A DNA stretch of 10,832 nucleotides from Muribaculaceae bacterium (GCA_022511505.1 JAFLTK010000028.1:1-10832); one strand, 5' to 3'. Shown: positions 1 to 8,264, counted from the first letter of the stretch. Numbers and translations are program-made. Notes: generated by a model from the letters alone, not told the origin.

Positions 1-2420
1 TCGGCAAACACACCGGCAGCGGTCACTTCGGCCCCTGCTCCATATCCTTTTATCTCGATTGGGAACTCGCGGTAGCGTTCGGTTGTCAGCAGGATGATAT
101 TGTTGCTACCCTCGAGCGAGTAGAACGGATGGGACGGCCCGACGCGGTTGAGGGCGACACTGAGGCGTCCCTCCTCCAGAGTGGCGATGAAGCGGAAACG
201 CTCGCCGGCGTCGGCGGCCTCGCGGCGTGTCTGCTCAAACATCGGGTCGAGCGTCTTGAGGCGTTCCATAAACTCCTCGACCGACGGGGCTTGCATGACG
301 TCGGCGGGGATGATTGGCTCGATGAGGGTGTCCTCGGCCTCGACGGCATAACCCGACTCGCGGGCGAGGATAACTATCTTGCGCACCACGTCGCGTCCCG
401 AGAGGTCGACGCGCGGGTCGGGCTCGGCATACCCTGCCTCGATGGCCATCTCGACGGCGCGGCTCATCGGGATGGTTGAACTGATGGTGTTGAAGATGTA
501 GTTGAGGGTTCCGGAGAGGACGGCTTCAATCTTCAGTATACGGTCTCCTGAGTTGATGAGCGAGTTGATTGTGTTGATGATTGGCAGGCCGGCACCGACG
601 TTGGTTTCAAACAGGAATTTGACGTCGCGGTCGCGCGCTATCTGTTTCAGTGTCAGGTAGTTGTTGAGGTCTCCCGAGGCGGCGGTCTTGTTGGCGGCAA
701 CGACGTTGACGTTGTGTTGCAACAGCGTCGGATAGAGGGCGGCGATAGCGGCGTTGGCGGTGCAGTCGACAAAGACCGGGTTGTAGATGTTCATCTGCAG
801 GATGTGGTCGAGGATGACCTGAGGCGAGGAGACGATACTGCCGGCGTCAAGGAGGTCGCGGTAGCGGTCGAGGTCGATACCGTCGCGGTCAAAGTGGCAT
901 TTACGCGAATTGGCGATACCTACCACGTTGAGTTTCAACGCCTTGTTTTTCATCAAGTTATCCTGCTGGGCGGCAATCTGTTTCAACAGCGGCCCACCGA
1001 CGTTACCGGTCCCGGCGAGGAAGATGTTGAGCACTCCGCTGTCGCTGAGGAACAGCGCGTCGTGGAGCACGTTGAGCGACTTGCGCAGGTCACGCTGCTC
1101 GATGACGGCCGAAATGTTGATACCCGAGGCTCCCTGAGCAAAGGCTACGACTCCTATACCGTTGCGTCCCAGCGTGTTAAACATGCGACCGGCTACACCG
1201 GGCGAGTCTTTCATGCTCTCGCCGACGATGGCTATCGTGGCGAGGCCGTCGCGGGCGGTGACGGGGTTGATTTCTCCCGAGGCAATCTCGGCGGCAAACT
1301 CGTCGCAAAGGGCCTCGACGGCGGTGGCGGCATCCTGAGCGCGGACACCTATCGAGGTGTTGTTTTCACTCGAGGCTTGGGCGACGAGGAACACACTGAC
1401 CCCGGCACGTGTCAACGCGTTGAAAATGCGCGCGTTAATACCCTTGACACCGACCATACCGGGACCCGAGACGGTCACAAGGCAGGTGTCGTTAATCGAC
1501 GAGATACCCTTGACGGCTTTGTTCCCGGGGCGCGGAGAGCCGGTGCGCGTGATGAGCGTTCCGGGGGCCGAGGGGTTGAAGGTGTTTTTGATGTAGACGG
1601 GGATGTCGGCGTGATAGACGGGGTAGATTGTCGGCGGATAGATGACTTTGGCACCGAAGTGGCACAACTCCATCGCTTCGACAAACGACAGTCGGTCAAT
1701 GACGTAGGTCTTGTTAATCACTCGCGGGTCGGCGGTCATGAACCCGTCGACGTCAGTCCAGATTTCGAGCACGTCGGCACCGAGCGTGGCGGCGATGATG
1801 GCGGCGGTATAGTCACTTCCTCCGCGACCGAGGTTGGTAATGCGAGAGTCCACGGCGTTGGAGGAGATGAACCCGGGGACCACGGCTACGGTCCATTCCC
1901 CGGCTCCGAGCGTCTGCTCGACGAGTCGCGCGGTCGTGGTCGAGTCAAGCACCTCGCGACCACCCTGAGTGACGGTTTTGATGAACTCGCGAGAGTCAAA
2001 GAGGCGGGCGTTTTCGAGCATCGACGACACGATGACGCTCGACATGCGTTCACCATAACTGACGATGATGTCGAGCGTGCGACTCGACAGGTCCCCGATG
2101 AGGCTGACCCCGCGATAGATATTGAAAAGTTCCTCAAGGAGTTGCTCGACACGTAGCGACACGACCGGACGGCGGGCAACGTCGACAACACCGGCAATTA
2201 CCTCGCGATGGCGGGCGGCAATCTGTTCAAATATCTCGATGTGACCGCGTCCCGTGACGGCAGCGTTGGCACCGGCTATCAGCGAGTCGGTAATCCCTCC
2301 GAGGGCCGACACGACGACAATCAGCGGCGACTCTCCCGCCTTGTCGGCGACTATCTTTTTGACATTTTCAAGGCTGGCGACCGTCCCGACCGACGTTCCT
2401 CCAAATTTCAGAACTTTCAT
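1..2420 (-). CDS. thrA: Bifunctional aspartokinase / homoserine dehydrogenase (3' end cut by window edge)
   Basis: Catalyses the first and third steps of the aspartate pathway: phosphorylation of aspartate, and NAD(P)H reduction of aspartate semialdehyde to homoserine, feeding threonine, methionine and lysine synthesis in the cytosol. The minus-strand frame opens with MKVLKFGGTSVG, the aspartokinase nucleotide-binding signature. GRGGSDYTAA lies near residues 198-207. Two ACT-type regulatory segments follow (about 305-450, with GESMKDSPGVAGR at 400-412), then a homoserine dehydrogenase domain with the nucleotide-binding motif GTGNVGGP (about 470-477), the ANKTA lysine segment and LSGTLNYIFN. 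About 806 codons are present; families of this type are about 810-820 residues, so only some 10 C-terminal residues are missing. The ATG at 2418-2420 begins the conserved N-terminus and lies just after a CAA-type tract. In Bacteroides the next genes downstream are usually a homoserine-kinase-like apgM and thrC, but they are outside the window. Feedback control by threonine through the ACT segments is expected from the family. Confidence 0.97.
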   Translation of the reverse strand, partial: MKVLKFGGTSVGTVASLENVKKIVADKAGESPLIVVVSALGGITDSLIAGANAAVTGRGHIEIFEQIAARHREVIAGVVDVARRPVVSLRVEQLLEELFNIYRGVSLIGDLSSRTLDIIVSYGERMSSVIVSSMLENARLFDSREFIKTVTQGGREVLDSTTTARLVEQTLGAGEWTVAVVPGFISSNAVDSRITNLGRGGSDYTAAIIAATLGADVLEIWTDVDGFMTADPRVINKTYVIDRLSFVEAMELCHFGAKVIYPPTIYPVYHADIPVYIKNTFNPSAPGTLITRTGSPRPGNKAVKGISSINDTCLVTVSGPGMVGVKGINARIFNALTRAGVSVFLVAQASSENNTSIGVRAQDAATAVEALCDEFAAEIASGEINPVTARDGLATIAIVGESMKDSPGVAGRMFNTLGRNGIGVVAFAQGASGINISAVIEQRDLRKSLNVLHDALFLSDSGVLNIFLAGTGNVGGPLLKQIAAQQDNLMKNKALKLNVVGIANSRKCHFDRDGIDLDRYRDLLDAGSIVSSPQVILDHILQMNIYNPVFVDCTANAAIAALYPTLLQHNVNVVAANKTAASGDLNNYLTLKQIARDRDVKFLFETNVGAGLPIINTINSLINSGDRILKIEAVLSGTLNYIFNTISSTIPMSRAVEMAIEAGYAEPDPRVDLSGRDVVRKIVILARESGYAVEAEDTLIEPIIPADVMQAPSVEEFMERLKTLDPMFEQTRREAADAGERFRFIATLEEGRLSVALNRVGPSHPFYSLEGSNNIILLTTERYREFPIEIKGYGAGAEVTAAGVFA

Positions 2421-2423
2421 TCT

Positions 2424-2484
2424 TTGGTGTTGTTATTGTTGTTGGTGTTGTTGATGATTTGGGGCTGTGCGAGCGCTTGCGCGA
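2424..2484 (-). repeat. Intergenic repeat, copy 1: 29-bp core plus CAA-type tract (crcB-thrA gap)
   Basis: Read on the minus strand, the core (2484-2456) starts TCGCGCAAGCGCTCGC, continues CACAGCCCC, and ends AAATC. It begins 19 nt after the crcB stop. A CAA/CAC/TAA-rich tract (2455-2424) then runs to 3 nt before the thrA ATG. The 29-bp core is identical to copies 2, 3 and 4 and differs by one base from copy 5. The first part can form a small CGC-GCAA-GCG hairpin; no U-tract follows, so it is not a classical terminator. Its function is unknown. Confidence 0.9.
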
Positions 2485-2503
2485 AATTATTACAAGAGAC
2501 TAT

Positions 2504-2878
2504 CTACTTCACTACTACCGCTCGACCACACCACACCAGCAGCAACCCGACGACGATACTGACCGTCATATAGAATATCGACAGCAGCAGGTCTCCGCGG
2601 CTCCCGATATTCCAAATCTCGTTGGCAAAACTGGAGAAGGTGGTGAACCCTCCGCAAAAACCGATTACCAGCGGCACGGTGGCGCTCGCGGGTAGCAAAT
2701 CGGTCTTCTCAATCAGTCCGTAAATCAGACCTACCAAGAAGCAACCGATTATGTTGACCAGAAAGGTGGCGAGGGGGAAACGTGTCACGACATGGTCGGC
2801 GCAGAGGCGTATCACCAAATATCGGCAACAGGTCCCGACAAACCCGCCACAACCGGCGATGAGCATCGTCTTAAACAT
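2504..2878 (-). CDS. crcB: Fluoride-specific ion channel CrcB/Fluc
   Basis: Small inner-membrane protein of 124 residues, the usual size for the family, which works as a dual-topology dimer exporting fluoride. Four hydrophobic segments can be seen at about residues 3-23, 35-56, 66-88 and 97-119. Family signatures present are GGFVGTCCRY at 11-20, the pore asparagine in VNIIGCFLVG (Asn42), and GFCGGFTTFSSF at 73-84, which holds the Thr/Ser track and phenylalanines lining the fluoride path. The ATG at 2876-2878 is preceded directly by a long CAA-type tract. It sits between glmM and thrA, all on the same strand, with no functional link to either. I looked for a fluoride riboswitch (crcB RNA motif) in the 114-bp gap upstream and saw none. 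Identification is firm; there is no second crcB copy in the window. Confidence 0.95.
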   Translation of the reverse strand: MFKTMLIAGCGGFVGTCCRYLVIRLCADHVVTRFPLATFLVNIIGCFLVGLIYGLIEKTDLLPASATVPLVIGFCGGFTTFSSFANEIWNIGSRGDLLLSIFYMTVSIVVGLLLVWCGRAVVVK

Positions 2879-2879
2879 C

Positions 2880-2982
<103 letters not shown>

Positions 2983-2992
2983 GATCGCGTCC

Positions 2993-4384
2993 CTAATTGT
3001 TTTCTATCTCGGCTTTGATGGCACGGGCGAGGGCGTCGGCGGCTTCGGGGGTCGAGGCCTCGCTGTAGATGCGGATGATGGGCTCGGTGTTCGACTTGCG
3101 CAGGTGGACCCAACTATCGGCAAAATCAATCTTAACTCCATCGATATCAGTGATTTCCTCACCGGCATAACGGGCCTTGACCGAGTCGAGAACGGCGTCG
3201 ATATCGATGTCGGGGGTCAGTTCGATTTTGTTTTTGGAGATTGAATAGGCGGGATAGGTGGCTTTGAGTTCGGTCATCTTTTTACCGCTCTTGGCAAGCA
3301 AGGTCAGGAACAGGGCGACACCGACGAGGGCGTCGCGGCCATAGTGGGCGGCGGGATAGATGACACCACCGTTGCCCTCGCCGCCAATGACGGCTCCGGT
3401 CTCTTTCATCTTGGTGGTCACGTTGACTTCTCCGACGGCGGCGGCGGTGTAGGTGCATCCGTGGGCGCGGGTGACGTCGCGCAGGGCGCGTGACGAACTG
3501 AGGTTGCTGACGGTCGACCCGGGAGTGTGGCCAAGCACATAGTCGGCAACCGACACGAGGGTGTATTCCTCGACAAACATCTCACCGTTTTCCATCACGA
3601 GCGCGAGGCGGTCAACGTCGGGGTCAACAACGACACCTACGTCGATACCACCGCGGGCCATCAGCGACGAGATTTGGGTCAGATTTTCGGGGATAGGCTC
3701 GGGAGTGTGGGCAAACTGACCGGTGGGCTCGCAGTTGAGTTCAACTACTTTCTTGACACCGAGGGCTTTAAGCAACTCGGGGATAACCACACCGCCCACG
3801 CTGTTGACGGCATCGACGGCAACGGTCAGGTTGGCGGCCTTAATGGCTTCAACATCAACAAGGTCGAGGTCGAGCACCATCTCGATGTGGCGGCGGTTGT
3901 AGGTCTCGTTGACGGTTACATTACCGAGGTCGTCAACGTCGGCCCATGTGAAGTCTTCTTTCTCGGCAATGGCGAGCACTTCCTTGCCCTGAGCATCGTT
4001 AAGGAACTCCCCGTCGCTGTTAAGCAACTTAAGTGCGTTCCACTGACGGGGATTGTGGGAAGCGGTCAGGATGATACCACCGGCGGCGCGTTCTCCGGTG
4101 ACGGCAATTTCGGTCGTGGGGGTCGACGCGAGTCCGATGTTGACAACATCCATACCCATGGCCTGAAGCGTCCCGACGACGATTTTCTCGACCATCGGAC
4201 CCGACAGACGGGCGTCGCGACCGACGACAATCGTGCGGCGTCCCGTGACACCCGGCTCGGTGTTGCGGGCGATAAAGGTGGCGTAGGCGGCTGTGAATTT
4301 GACTACATCAAGGGGCGACAGGCCATCGCCCTGCGGGCCTCCAATCGTTCCGCGGATTCCCGAGATTGACTTTATAAGTGACAT
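2993..4384 (-). CDS. glmM: Phosphoglucosamine mutase (alpha-D-phosphohexomutase family)
   Basis: Interconverts glucosamine-6-phosphate and glucosamine-1-phosphate, the step before UDP-GlcNAc synthesis for peptidoglycan and LPS; cytosolic. The 463-residue length is normal. All four catalytic elements of the phosphohexomutase fold are visible: the phosphoserine loop TASHNP at 107-112 (Ser109), the Mg-binding loop DPDVDR at 254-259, the sugar-specificity loop GEGNGG at 335-340, and the phosphate-binding loop RKSNTEP at 429-435. The GEGNGG form, rather than the GEQSGH of E. coli GlmM, resembles the branch shared by Bacteroidota and archaeal enzymes, so a phosphomannomutase/phosphoglucomutase activity cannot be fully excluded. 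The N-terminus MSLIKSISGIRGT fits the family start; ATG at 4382-4384. It lies 176 bp downstream of a lipoprotein gene, with a repeat-filled gap, and 114 bp upstream of crcB. Confidence 0.93.
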   Translation of the reverse strand: MSLIKSISGIRGTIGGPQGDGLSPLDVVKFTAAYATFIARNTEPGVTGRRTIVVGRDARLSGPMVEKIVVGTLQAMGMDVVNIGLASTPTTEIAVTGERAAGGIILTASHNPRQWNALKLLNSDGEFLNDAQGKEVLAIAEKEDFTWADVDDLGNVTVNETYNRRHIEMVLDLDLVDVEAIKAANLTVAVDAVNSVGGVVIPELLKALGVKKVVELNCEPTGQFAHTPEPIPENLTQISSLMARGGIDVGVVVDPDVDRLALVMENGEMFVEEYTLVSVADYVLGHTPGSTVSNLSSSRALRDVTRAHGCTYTAAAVGEVNVTTKMKETGAVIGGEGNGGVIYPAAHYGRDALVGVALFLTLLAKSGKKMTELKATYPAYSISKNKIELTPDIDIDAVLDSVKARYAGEEITDIDGVKIDFADSWVHLRKSNTEPIIRIYSEASTPEAADALARAIKAEIENN

Positions 4385-4396
4385 AGGTGGTTATAT

Positions 4397-4482
4397 TTGT
4401 TGTTGATGATGTTATTGATGTTATTGTTGTTAGTGTTGTTATTGTTGTTATTGTTGTTATTGATGTTATTGATGTTGTTGTT
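4397..4482 (-). repeat. CAA/TAA/CAT-type triplet tract before glmM
   Basis: About 86 nt of in-phase CAA, TAA and CAT triplets on the minus strand, ending 12 nt before the glmM ATG. It matches the tracts of the 29-bp-core copies, but here the 29-bp core is absent; a different repeat (18-bp units plus a GCGAAGC hairpin) takes its place next to the upstream stop codon. No TAnnTTTG promoter is visible in this gap. Confidence 0.85.
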
Positions 4483-4560
4483 GTCTCAGTAAAAACATTA
4501 ACAACATTAAAAACATTAACAACATTAAAAACTTCAACTCAAGCGAAGCGAAGAGTTGAA
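4483..4560 (-). repeat. Composite repeat: GCGAAGC hairpin plus two 18-bp tandem units
   Basis: Positions 4495-4512 and 4513-4530 are two perfect tandem copies of ACATTAACAACATTAAAA. They are flanked by GTCTCAGTAAAA (4483-4494) and by a palindrome at 4533-4560 whose arms TTCAACTC / GAGTTGAA enclose the core GCGAAGC. In transcription order the palindrome comes first, starting at the base after the DUF4827 stop codon, and the tandem units follow. An inverted, diverged copy of the whole element occurs at 10042-10109 after the cupin. No T-run follows the hairpin closely enough for a strong intrinsic terminator, although TTTTTAATG runs lie just beyond it. Confidence 0.88.
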
Positions 4561-5145
4561 TTAAGTCAACGGTTTATAGTAGGTTATGGTGTAGAGATAG
4601 GGAACCACACTCGATTCCTCGCTGATCAGGCCCGAGCGTGATTTGATGATGAGGTTGACCTTGGCGTCATAGCCCAGAAAGCGCATCGGCATCTGGATTC
4701 CGGGACCCCACTGGTAACTGTTGGTGTTGGTCATGTTTCCATAGACAAAGAAAGTCGGCCCGACGGCGTCGGGGCTGACATTGTCGGCATTACCGCTACC
4801 GGTCATCGACTCTCCCTCCTCATAGTAGTTGAGGTTATAGCGCATGAAGCGGAAATAGATGCGGTCGCCGGTCTCGGCTTTCTCGGTTGTCCCGGTGCTG
4901 AGCACCTGCATAAACACCGTCCCGTCCTCGTCAAGTTGATAGTAGGGAGCCTGCGGACCTACCTCAAAGACACTGTCGGCGGGTATCGACAGCTCGAGAC
5001 GCTGGTTGGACAGAAAGTGGTTGACCGACTGGTCCTCGAGCTTCAACAGGTCGGCATAACTGCGGTCGTCGTTGCAAGAACTGACTGCCATCGTCAGCGC
5101 CGCGCCCGTCATTATCATTAAAAACAGTCTTTTGAACAATTTCAT
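4561..5145 (-). CDS. DUF4827-family lipoprotein
   Basis: A 194-residue secreted lipoprotein. The N-terminus MKLFKRLFLMIMTGAALTMA is a signal peptide with a lysine/arginine head and hydrophobic core, followed by a lipobox ending at Cys24 (VSSC). The acidic NDD directly after the cysteine could act as a Bacteroidota surface-export signal, but that is inference. The mature part (SYADLLKLEDQSVNHFL, then VFMQVLSTGT and DRIYFRFMRYNLNYY) resembles DUF4827, a Bacteroidales family I recall as having an FKBP-like fold, without a known substrate. Its YADLLK segment and 'GDRI..RF' strand are the basis of the call. It starts 30 bp after the nrnA-like gene with no repeat or promoter between, so the two are probably cotranscribed. 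A GCGAAGC hairpin follows its stop immediately. Function unknown; family assignment is from memory of the pattern. Confidence 0.75.
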   Translation of the reverse strand: MKLFKRLFLMIMTGAALTMAVSSCNDDRSYADLLKLEDQSVNHFLSNQRLELSIPADSVFEVGPQAPYYQLDEDGTVFMQVLSTGTTEKAETGDRIYFRFMRYNLNYYEEGESMTGSGNADNVSPDAVGPTFFVYGNMTNTNSYQWGPGIQMPMRFLGYDAKVNLIIKSRSGLISEESSVVPYLYTITYYKPLT

Positions 5146-5175
5146 CTAAATATCTTGTAGTTAACAGATTAAACA

Positions 5176-6222
5176 TCATTCTTTGTTACCCCACGGGAAA
5201 TATCCGCCCTTGACCAACTCCAAGAAGCGGGCAACAGCCTCGTCGAGCGTCCCGTTCCACTCTCCACCGGCGGCGTTCAGATGTCCGCCACCGCCAAAGT
5301 AGCGTTCACAGACCTTGTTGACCGGGAAATCACCCTTGGAGCGGGTCGATATCTTGACATAATCGTCCTCGTCCTGGCGCATAAACACCGAGCAGACGAT
5401 TCCGGGAATGCTCAGCGGCAGGTTGACAAGCGTCTCGGTGTCTCCCTTTTCATACTCAAACTCGTCGAGCTCGCGGCGGCTCAAGGTGATAAGCGCGGTT
5501 CCCGCCTCGGGGAACAGCTCGAGCTTGCGGCTCGCGGCATATCCTTGGATTCGCACCCTCGACAGGCTCGACGTGTTGAACACCTCGCGATAGACGGCGT
5601 CCTTGTCCACTCCGCGCGACACCAAGTCGGCCACAATCAGATACAGCGACGGGTCGAGCGAGTTGTAGGAGAAGTTTCCCGTGTCGGTCATCATACCCGT
5701 GTAGATGGCGGTGGCACCGAGCGGCGACAGGAAGTCGGTCAACGTCAGGTCGTGCAACACCCGATAGACCAGCGCGCTTGTCGACGAAATCTCAGGGTGG
5801 GAGATGGTGACGGTGGCTTTGACCGTCGGGTCGAGGTGGTGGTCAATCAAGACGACATCGGCCGTGGCCTGTTTCAGCGCGTCGGCAAACTTGTCCACGC
5901 GGCGCAAGTCGTTGAAATCCAAGCAGAAAATAAGGTCGGCTTCGGCCGTCAGGCGGCGGGCAGTATGCGGATGACACGACGCGACTACTATCGACTTGAT
6001 ATTCGGGAAAAACTGGAGTTGGCGCGGAGGCATGTCGGGCGTGATAACCGTGGCTTGTTTACCCATGGCTTTCAACACCTGACACAGACCCATCGACGAA
6101 CCGATAGCGTCACCGTCGGGCGACACGTGACACGTAATGACAATCTTCTCGGCGCGACCTATCAAGGCGTGCAACCTCGCGACCGTCTCTTTATCTATTA
6201 TAGGTAATAACGTATTATACAT
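5176..6222 (-). CDS. nrnA: DHH/DHHA1 phosphoesterase, NrnA-like (oligoribonuclease / PAP phosphatase)
   Basis: NrnA-type enzymes degrade 2-5 nt RNAs and hydrolyse 3'-phosphoadenosine 5'-phosphate in the cytosol. From the ATG at 6220-6222 the protein has 348 residues, normal for the family. Metal-binding motifs appear in order: CHVSPDGDAIGSS at 31-43 (His32, Asp36, Asp38), LDFND (Asp102), the DHH motif LIDHHLD at 125-131, and GMMTDTGNFSY (Asp180). The C-terminal DHHA1 domain ends with GGGGHLNAAGG at 310-320, the substrate loop. The frame stays open upstream to a TTG at 6244-6246, but that triplet is part of the promoter box TACCTTTG, so it cannot be the start; the ATG begins MYNTLLPIID. The leader would then be about 15 nt. 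Heads a probable two-gene operon with the DUF4827 lipoprotein. Activity on nanoRNA versus cyclic dinucleotide products cannot be told from sequence. Confidence 0.87.
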   Translation of the reverse strand: MYNTLLPIIDKETVARLHALIGRAEKIVITCHVSPDGDAIGSSMGLCQVLKAMGKQATVITPDMPPRQLQFFPNIKSIVVASCHPHTARRLTAEADLIFCLDFNDLRRVDKFADALKQATADVVLIDHHLDPTVKATVTISHPEISSTSALVYRVLHDLTLTDFLSPLGATAIYTGMMTDTGNFSYNSLDPSLYLIVADLVSRGVDKDAVYREVFNTSSLSRVRIQGYAASRKLELFPEAGTALITLSRRELDEFEYEKGDTETLVNLPLSIPGIVCSVFMRQDEDDYVKISTRSKGDFPVNKVCERYFGGGGHLNAAGGEWNGTLDEAVARFLELVKGGYFPWGNKE

Positions 6223-6243
6223 TTCGTTCAAATTCTCCGACTG

Positions 6244-6275
6244 CAAAGGTAATCATTTTTCCATTCTCGCGCAAA
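6244..6275 (-). promoter_or_regulatory. Bacteroidota housekeeping promoter of nrnA
   Basis: On the minus strand, TTTG (6275-6272), a 20-nt spacer and TACCTTTG (6251-6244) match the Bacteroidota primary sigma factor consensus TTTG-N19-20-TAnnTTTG. Transcription should start about 5-7 nt beyond the box, near 6238, about 15 nt before the nrnA ATG. It lies downstream of the neighbouring CAA tract, so that tract is not part of this transcript's leader. Confidence 0.8.
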
Positions 6276-6289
6276 CTCTCCCGCGGTTG

Positions 6290-6354
6290 ATTGATGGTGT
6301 TGTTGTTATTGTTATTGTTGTTGTTGATTTGGGGCTGTGCGAGCGCTTGCGCGA
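6290..6354 (-). repeat. Intergenic repeat, copy 3: 29-bp core plus CAA-type tract (helicase-nrnA gap)
   Basis: The core (6354-6326, minus strand) begins 19 nt after the primase-helicase stop and is identical to copies 1, 2 and 4. A CAA/TAA/CAT tract (6325-6290) follows. Here the tract ends about 15 nt upstream of the nrnA -33 box and about 68 nt from the start codon, unlike copies 1 and 2 where it abuts the ATG. Confidence 0.9.
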
Positions 6355-6373
6355 GATATTCCCCTCTCCCCTA

Positions 6374-8152
6374 TCACAAATCCCAGTGATAGCGTTTCTC
6401 GCGCGCAACCTCCGCTGGGTGGAAAAGGGATTGGGTGTTGTTGGTGTTATTGTAGTCGATGGGGGGAAGGTGGCTGTTGTTGTCCCAGGGGAGGGGTTGG
6501 TCGGTGTAGGGGGCATAGCGGCCGTTAATCATGTTGTATCTCATCTTGGCGACGCCGCGCGTTCCCAGGTGCTTGAAGCGCACTTTGCAGACCCTTATCT
6601 CGACGACCTCGTTGGAGGTGTCTCGGTGAACAACAATCCCATAGTCGGCCATGTTGTAGAAGTGGGCCGACCCGGCGATGTCATAAAGCGTCGGGGGTTG
6701 GACGGCTCCTTTGTCAGAGCGCAGTTTGGTGGGATGGGCCATGACAAAGATGAGGACGTCGTTTTGCTGGGCAAAGCTGATGAGGCGCTTGAGGATGTCG
6801 CGAACGGCGTCGGTTTCCTTGTTGCCGGCAGTGTCGATGTCAAGGCGGTTGAAGGGGTCGATGACAAGGGCTTTGATTCCATAGCGGCGGATGAGATAGC
6901 GGGCTTTGGAGAGGATGGTGTCGACACTGAAATCTTCCCCGGGGTTGATGAAGAAGAAGTTTTGACGGATGTGGGTTTTGGCTTGGTCAAACTCGGCGCG
7001 GGTCAAGGTGTTGACACTGAAGGCTTTCCCGGTCAGTTTCTCTATCAGCTTCCCGGCATGGTATTCCAAAGGGGCGTTCTCGGGGCTGAAGAAGGCAAAG
7101 CGCCAGTCATAGCGGATGTTGAGGCGCTCGGCAATCTCGTCGAGAAACTCGCTTTTTCCGCTTCCGGGCACTCCGGTGATGACGGCAAGGCGCTTGGTCT
7201 CGAAACTGCACAGGGTGTCAAAGTTGGGGTGTCCAATGGTGACTCCCTGGTTCATTCCGCTCAGGTAGAGGGCGTCGAGACTCTCCTCAAAGTCGGTCAG
7301 GGTGAACACTCCCTCGACCTTAATCTCGGCAGCGCCGGCGAGACATTCCAGCAGGCTCTCGCGACCATATTTCATCAGGTGCTCGTTGGCGTCCTTGCAC
7401 CCCTCTCCGTATGTGACCACGCGGCAGCGCTCGCTTCCAAAGCGGCGGATAAGTTCCTCCCTCAGTTCGAGGCCCTTGGCGTCGGTGTCGACGGCGATGT
7501 AGATGGTCGTCTTGTCCTCAAACCACCCGTCGATGAAGTCGTCGAGATAGGAAAGATTGCGGCTCGCGCCGTTGGGCACACTGATGCAATTCTTTCTCCC
7601 GACCTCCAGAAACGACAGGCAATCCATCTCTCCCTCGGTGATGATACACTCGCGTTGGGCAGTGATGGCGTCGATGTTGTAGGGAATCAGTTCGGCACCC
7701 GACTCGAGCGCAAAGTCCTTGGCGAGAGTGCGATACTTGACGTTTATCAGCTCGTTGTCGAGGTAGAAATTAAACTGGATGGTGTTTTGGTTAGACCCCA
7801 GTTGGGGCATGAAGTGTTCACCCTCGGTAATCTTGGCCATCTCGAGGGTGGCGCGCGAGATTCCACGCGAGGCAAACCACTGCAGGGTGGCGTCAGAGAG
7901 CGCGGCGGTAGCGTTTTGGGGGCGAGGGCGGCGGTAGGTCTTTCTGACGGGCGACAGCGAGCGGCGCCCCACGTTCAGCGTCCCTTTCCACCCGCAGTAG
8001 TGGCATTTCCACACTCCGTGGTCAAGGTCAACCGACAGGCTGCGGTCCTTTTTGTTAGTGCGTCGTGAGTGGCATTGCGGGCAGAAGACCTTGACGTGGC
8101 CCGAAGCGCGTCCTGATGGGACTTCAATCCCAAAGTCCTGATAATCTTTCAT
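6374..8152 (-). CDS. Phage-type bifunctional DNA primase-helicase (zinc finger, Toprim, DnaB-like)
   Basis: Predicted fused replicative primase and hexameric 5'-3' helicase of the T7 gp4/Twinkle type, 592 residues. Domain order: an N-terminal zinc-ribbon with CPQC (24-27) and CHYC (50-53); a Toprim domain with ITEGEMD (171-177, Glu173) and VDTDAKG (221-227, Asp222 and Asp224); and a RecA-like helicase domain with Walker A GVPGSGKS (327-334), the SPENAP segment, Walker B ALVIDPFN (Asp432), MAHPTK (471-476) and a C-terminal KVRFKHLGTRG arginine segment. Both halves keep their metal and nucleotide residues, so both may be active. ATG at 8150-8152 begins MKDYQDFGIEVP. The gene follows a DUF6291 replication-type gene on the same strand, separated by 112 bp of repeats; together they look like a phage replication module. 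No integrase, capsid or repressor gene is visible nearby. The C-terminus contains NNTNNT, encoded by a CAA/ACC-type tract. Confidence 0.88.
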   Translation of the reverse strand: MKDYQDFGIEVPSGRASGHVKVFCPQCHSRRTNKKDRSLSVDLDHGVWKCHYCGWKGTLNVGRRSLSPVRKTYRRPRPQNATAALSDATLQWFASRGISRATLEMAKITEGEHFMPQLGSNQNTIQFNFYLDNELINVKYRTLAKDFALESGAELIPYNIDAITAQRECIITEGEMDCLSFLEVGRKNCISVPNGASRNLSYLDDFIDGWFEDKTTIYIAVDTDAKGLELREELIRRFGSERCRVVTYGEGCKDANEHLMKYGRESLLECLAGAAEIKVEGVFTLTDFEESLDALYLSGMNQGVTIGHPNFDTLCSFETKRLAVITGVPGSGKSEFLDEIAERLNIRYDWRFAFFSPENAPLEYHAGKLIEKLTGKAFSVNTLTRAEFDQAKTHIRQNFFFINPGEDFSVDTILSKARYLIRRYGIKALVIDPFNRLDIDTAGNKETDAVRDILKRLISFAQQNDVLIFVMAHPTKLRSDKGAVQPPTLYDIAGSAHFYNMADYGIVVHRDTSNEVVEIRVCKVRFKHLGTRGVAKMRYNMINGRYAPYTDQPLPWDNNSHLPPIDYNNTNNTQSLFHPAEVAREKRYHWDL

Positions 8153-8185
8153 TTGGTGATAGTGATTAAACTTTAAACTCTAAAC

Positions 8186-8212
8186 TTCCTCGCGAGCGAA
8201 GCGAGAGAGGAA
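8186..8212 (-). repeat. Hairpin with GCGAAGC core in the DUF6291-helicase gap
   Basis: On the plus strand, arms TTCCTC and GAGGAA enclose GAGCGAAGCGA (8194-8204). The centre can fold as a GC stem with a GAA triloop flanked by tandem G-A pairs. Next to it, 8167-8187 is a short TAAACTT-type tandem. The same order, AT-rich tandem then TTC then hairpin, is seen at 9046-9095 and 4495-4560. Confidence 0.75.
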
Positions 8213-8214
8213 TA

Positions 8215-8258
8215 GTTGTTGTTATTGTTGATTTGGGGCTGTGCGAGCGCTTGCGCGA
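8215..8258 (-). repeat. Intergenic repeat, copy 4: 29-bp core plus short CAA tract
   Basis: The core (8258-8230, minus strand) starts 6 nt after the stop of the DUF6291 gene, the closest of the five copies to a stop codon, and is identical to copies 1-3. The CAA/TAA tract (8229-8215) is only about 15 nt and ends at the GCGAAGC hairpin rather than at a start codon. Confidence 0.9.
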
Positions 8259-8264
8259 TTTGAA

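Noticed and set aside
714..2156. 480-codon plus-strand open frame across thrA
   Set aside because: It is antisense to the clear aspartokinase/homoserine dehydrogenase frame, has no recognisable domain, and arises because the GC-rich gene seldom uses codons that make stops on the other strand.
2456..2484. 29-bp core as a standard intrinsic terminator
   Set aside because: On the transcribed strand the short stem is followed by C/A-rich sequence, with no U-run.
6137..8068. 643-codon plus-strand open frame across nrnA, the gap and the primase-helicase
   Set aside because: It runs through a promoter, a repeat and two real minus-strand genes, with a composition (Val, Gly, Asp rich) typical of antisense frames.
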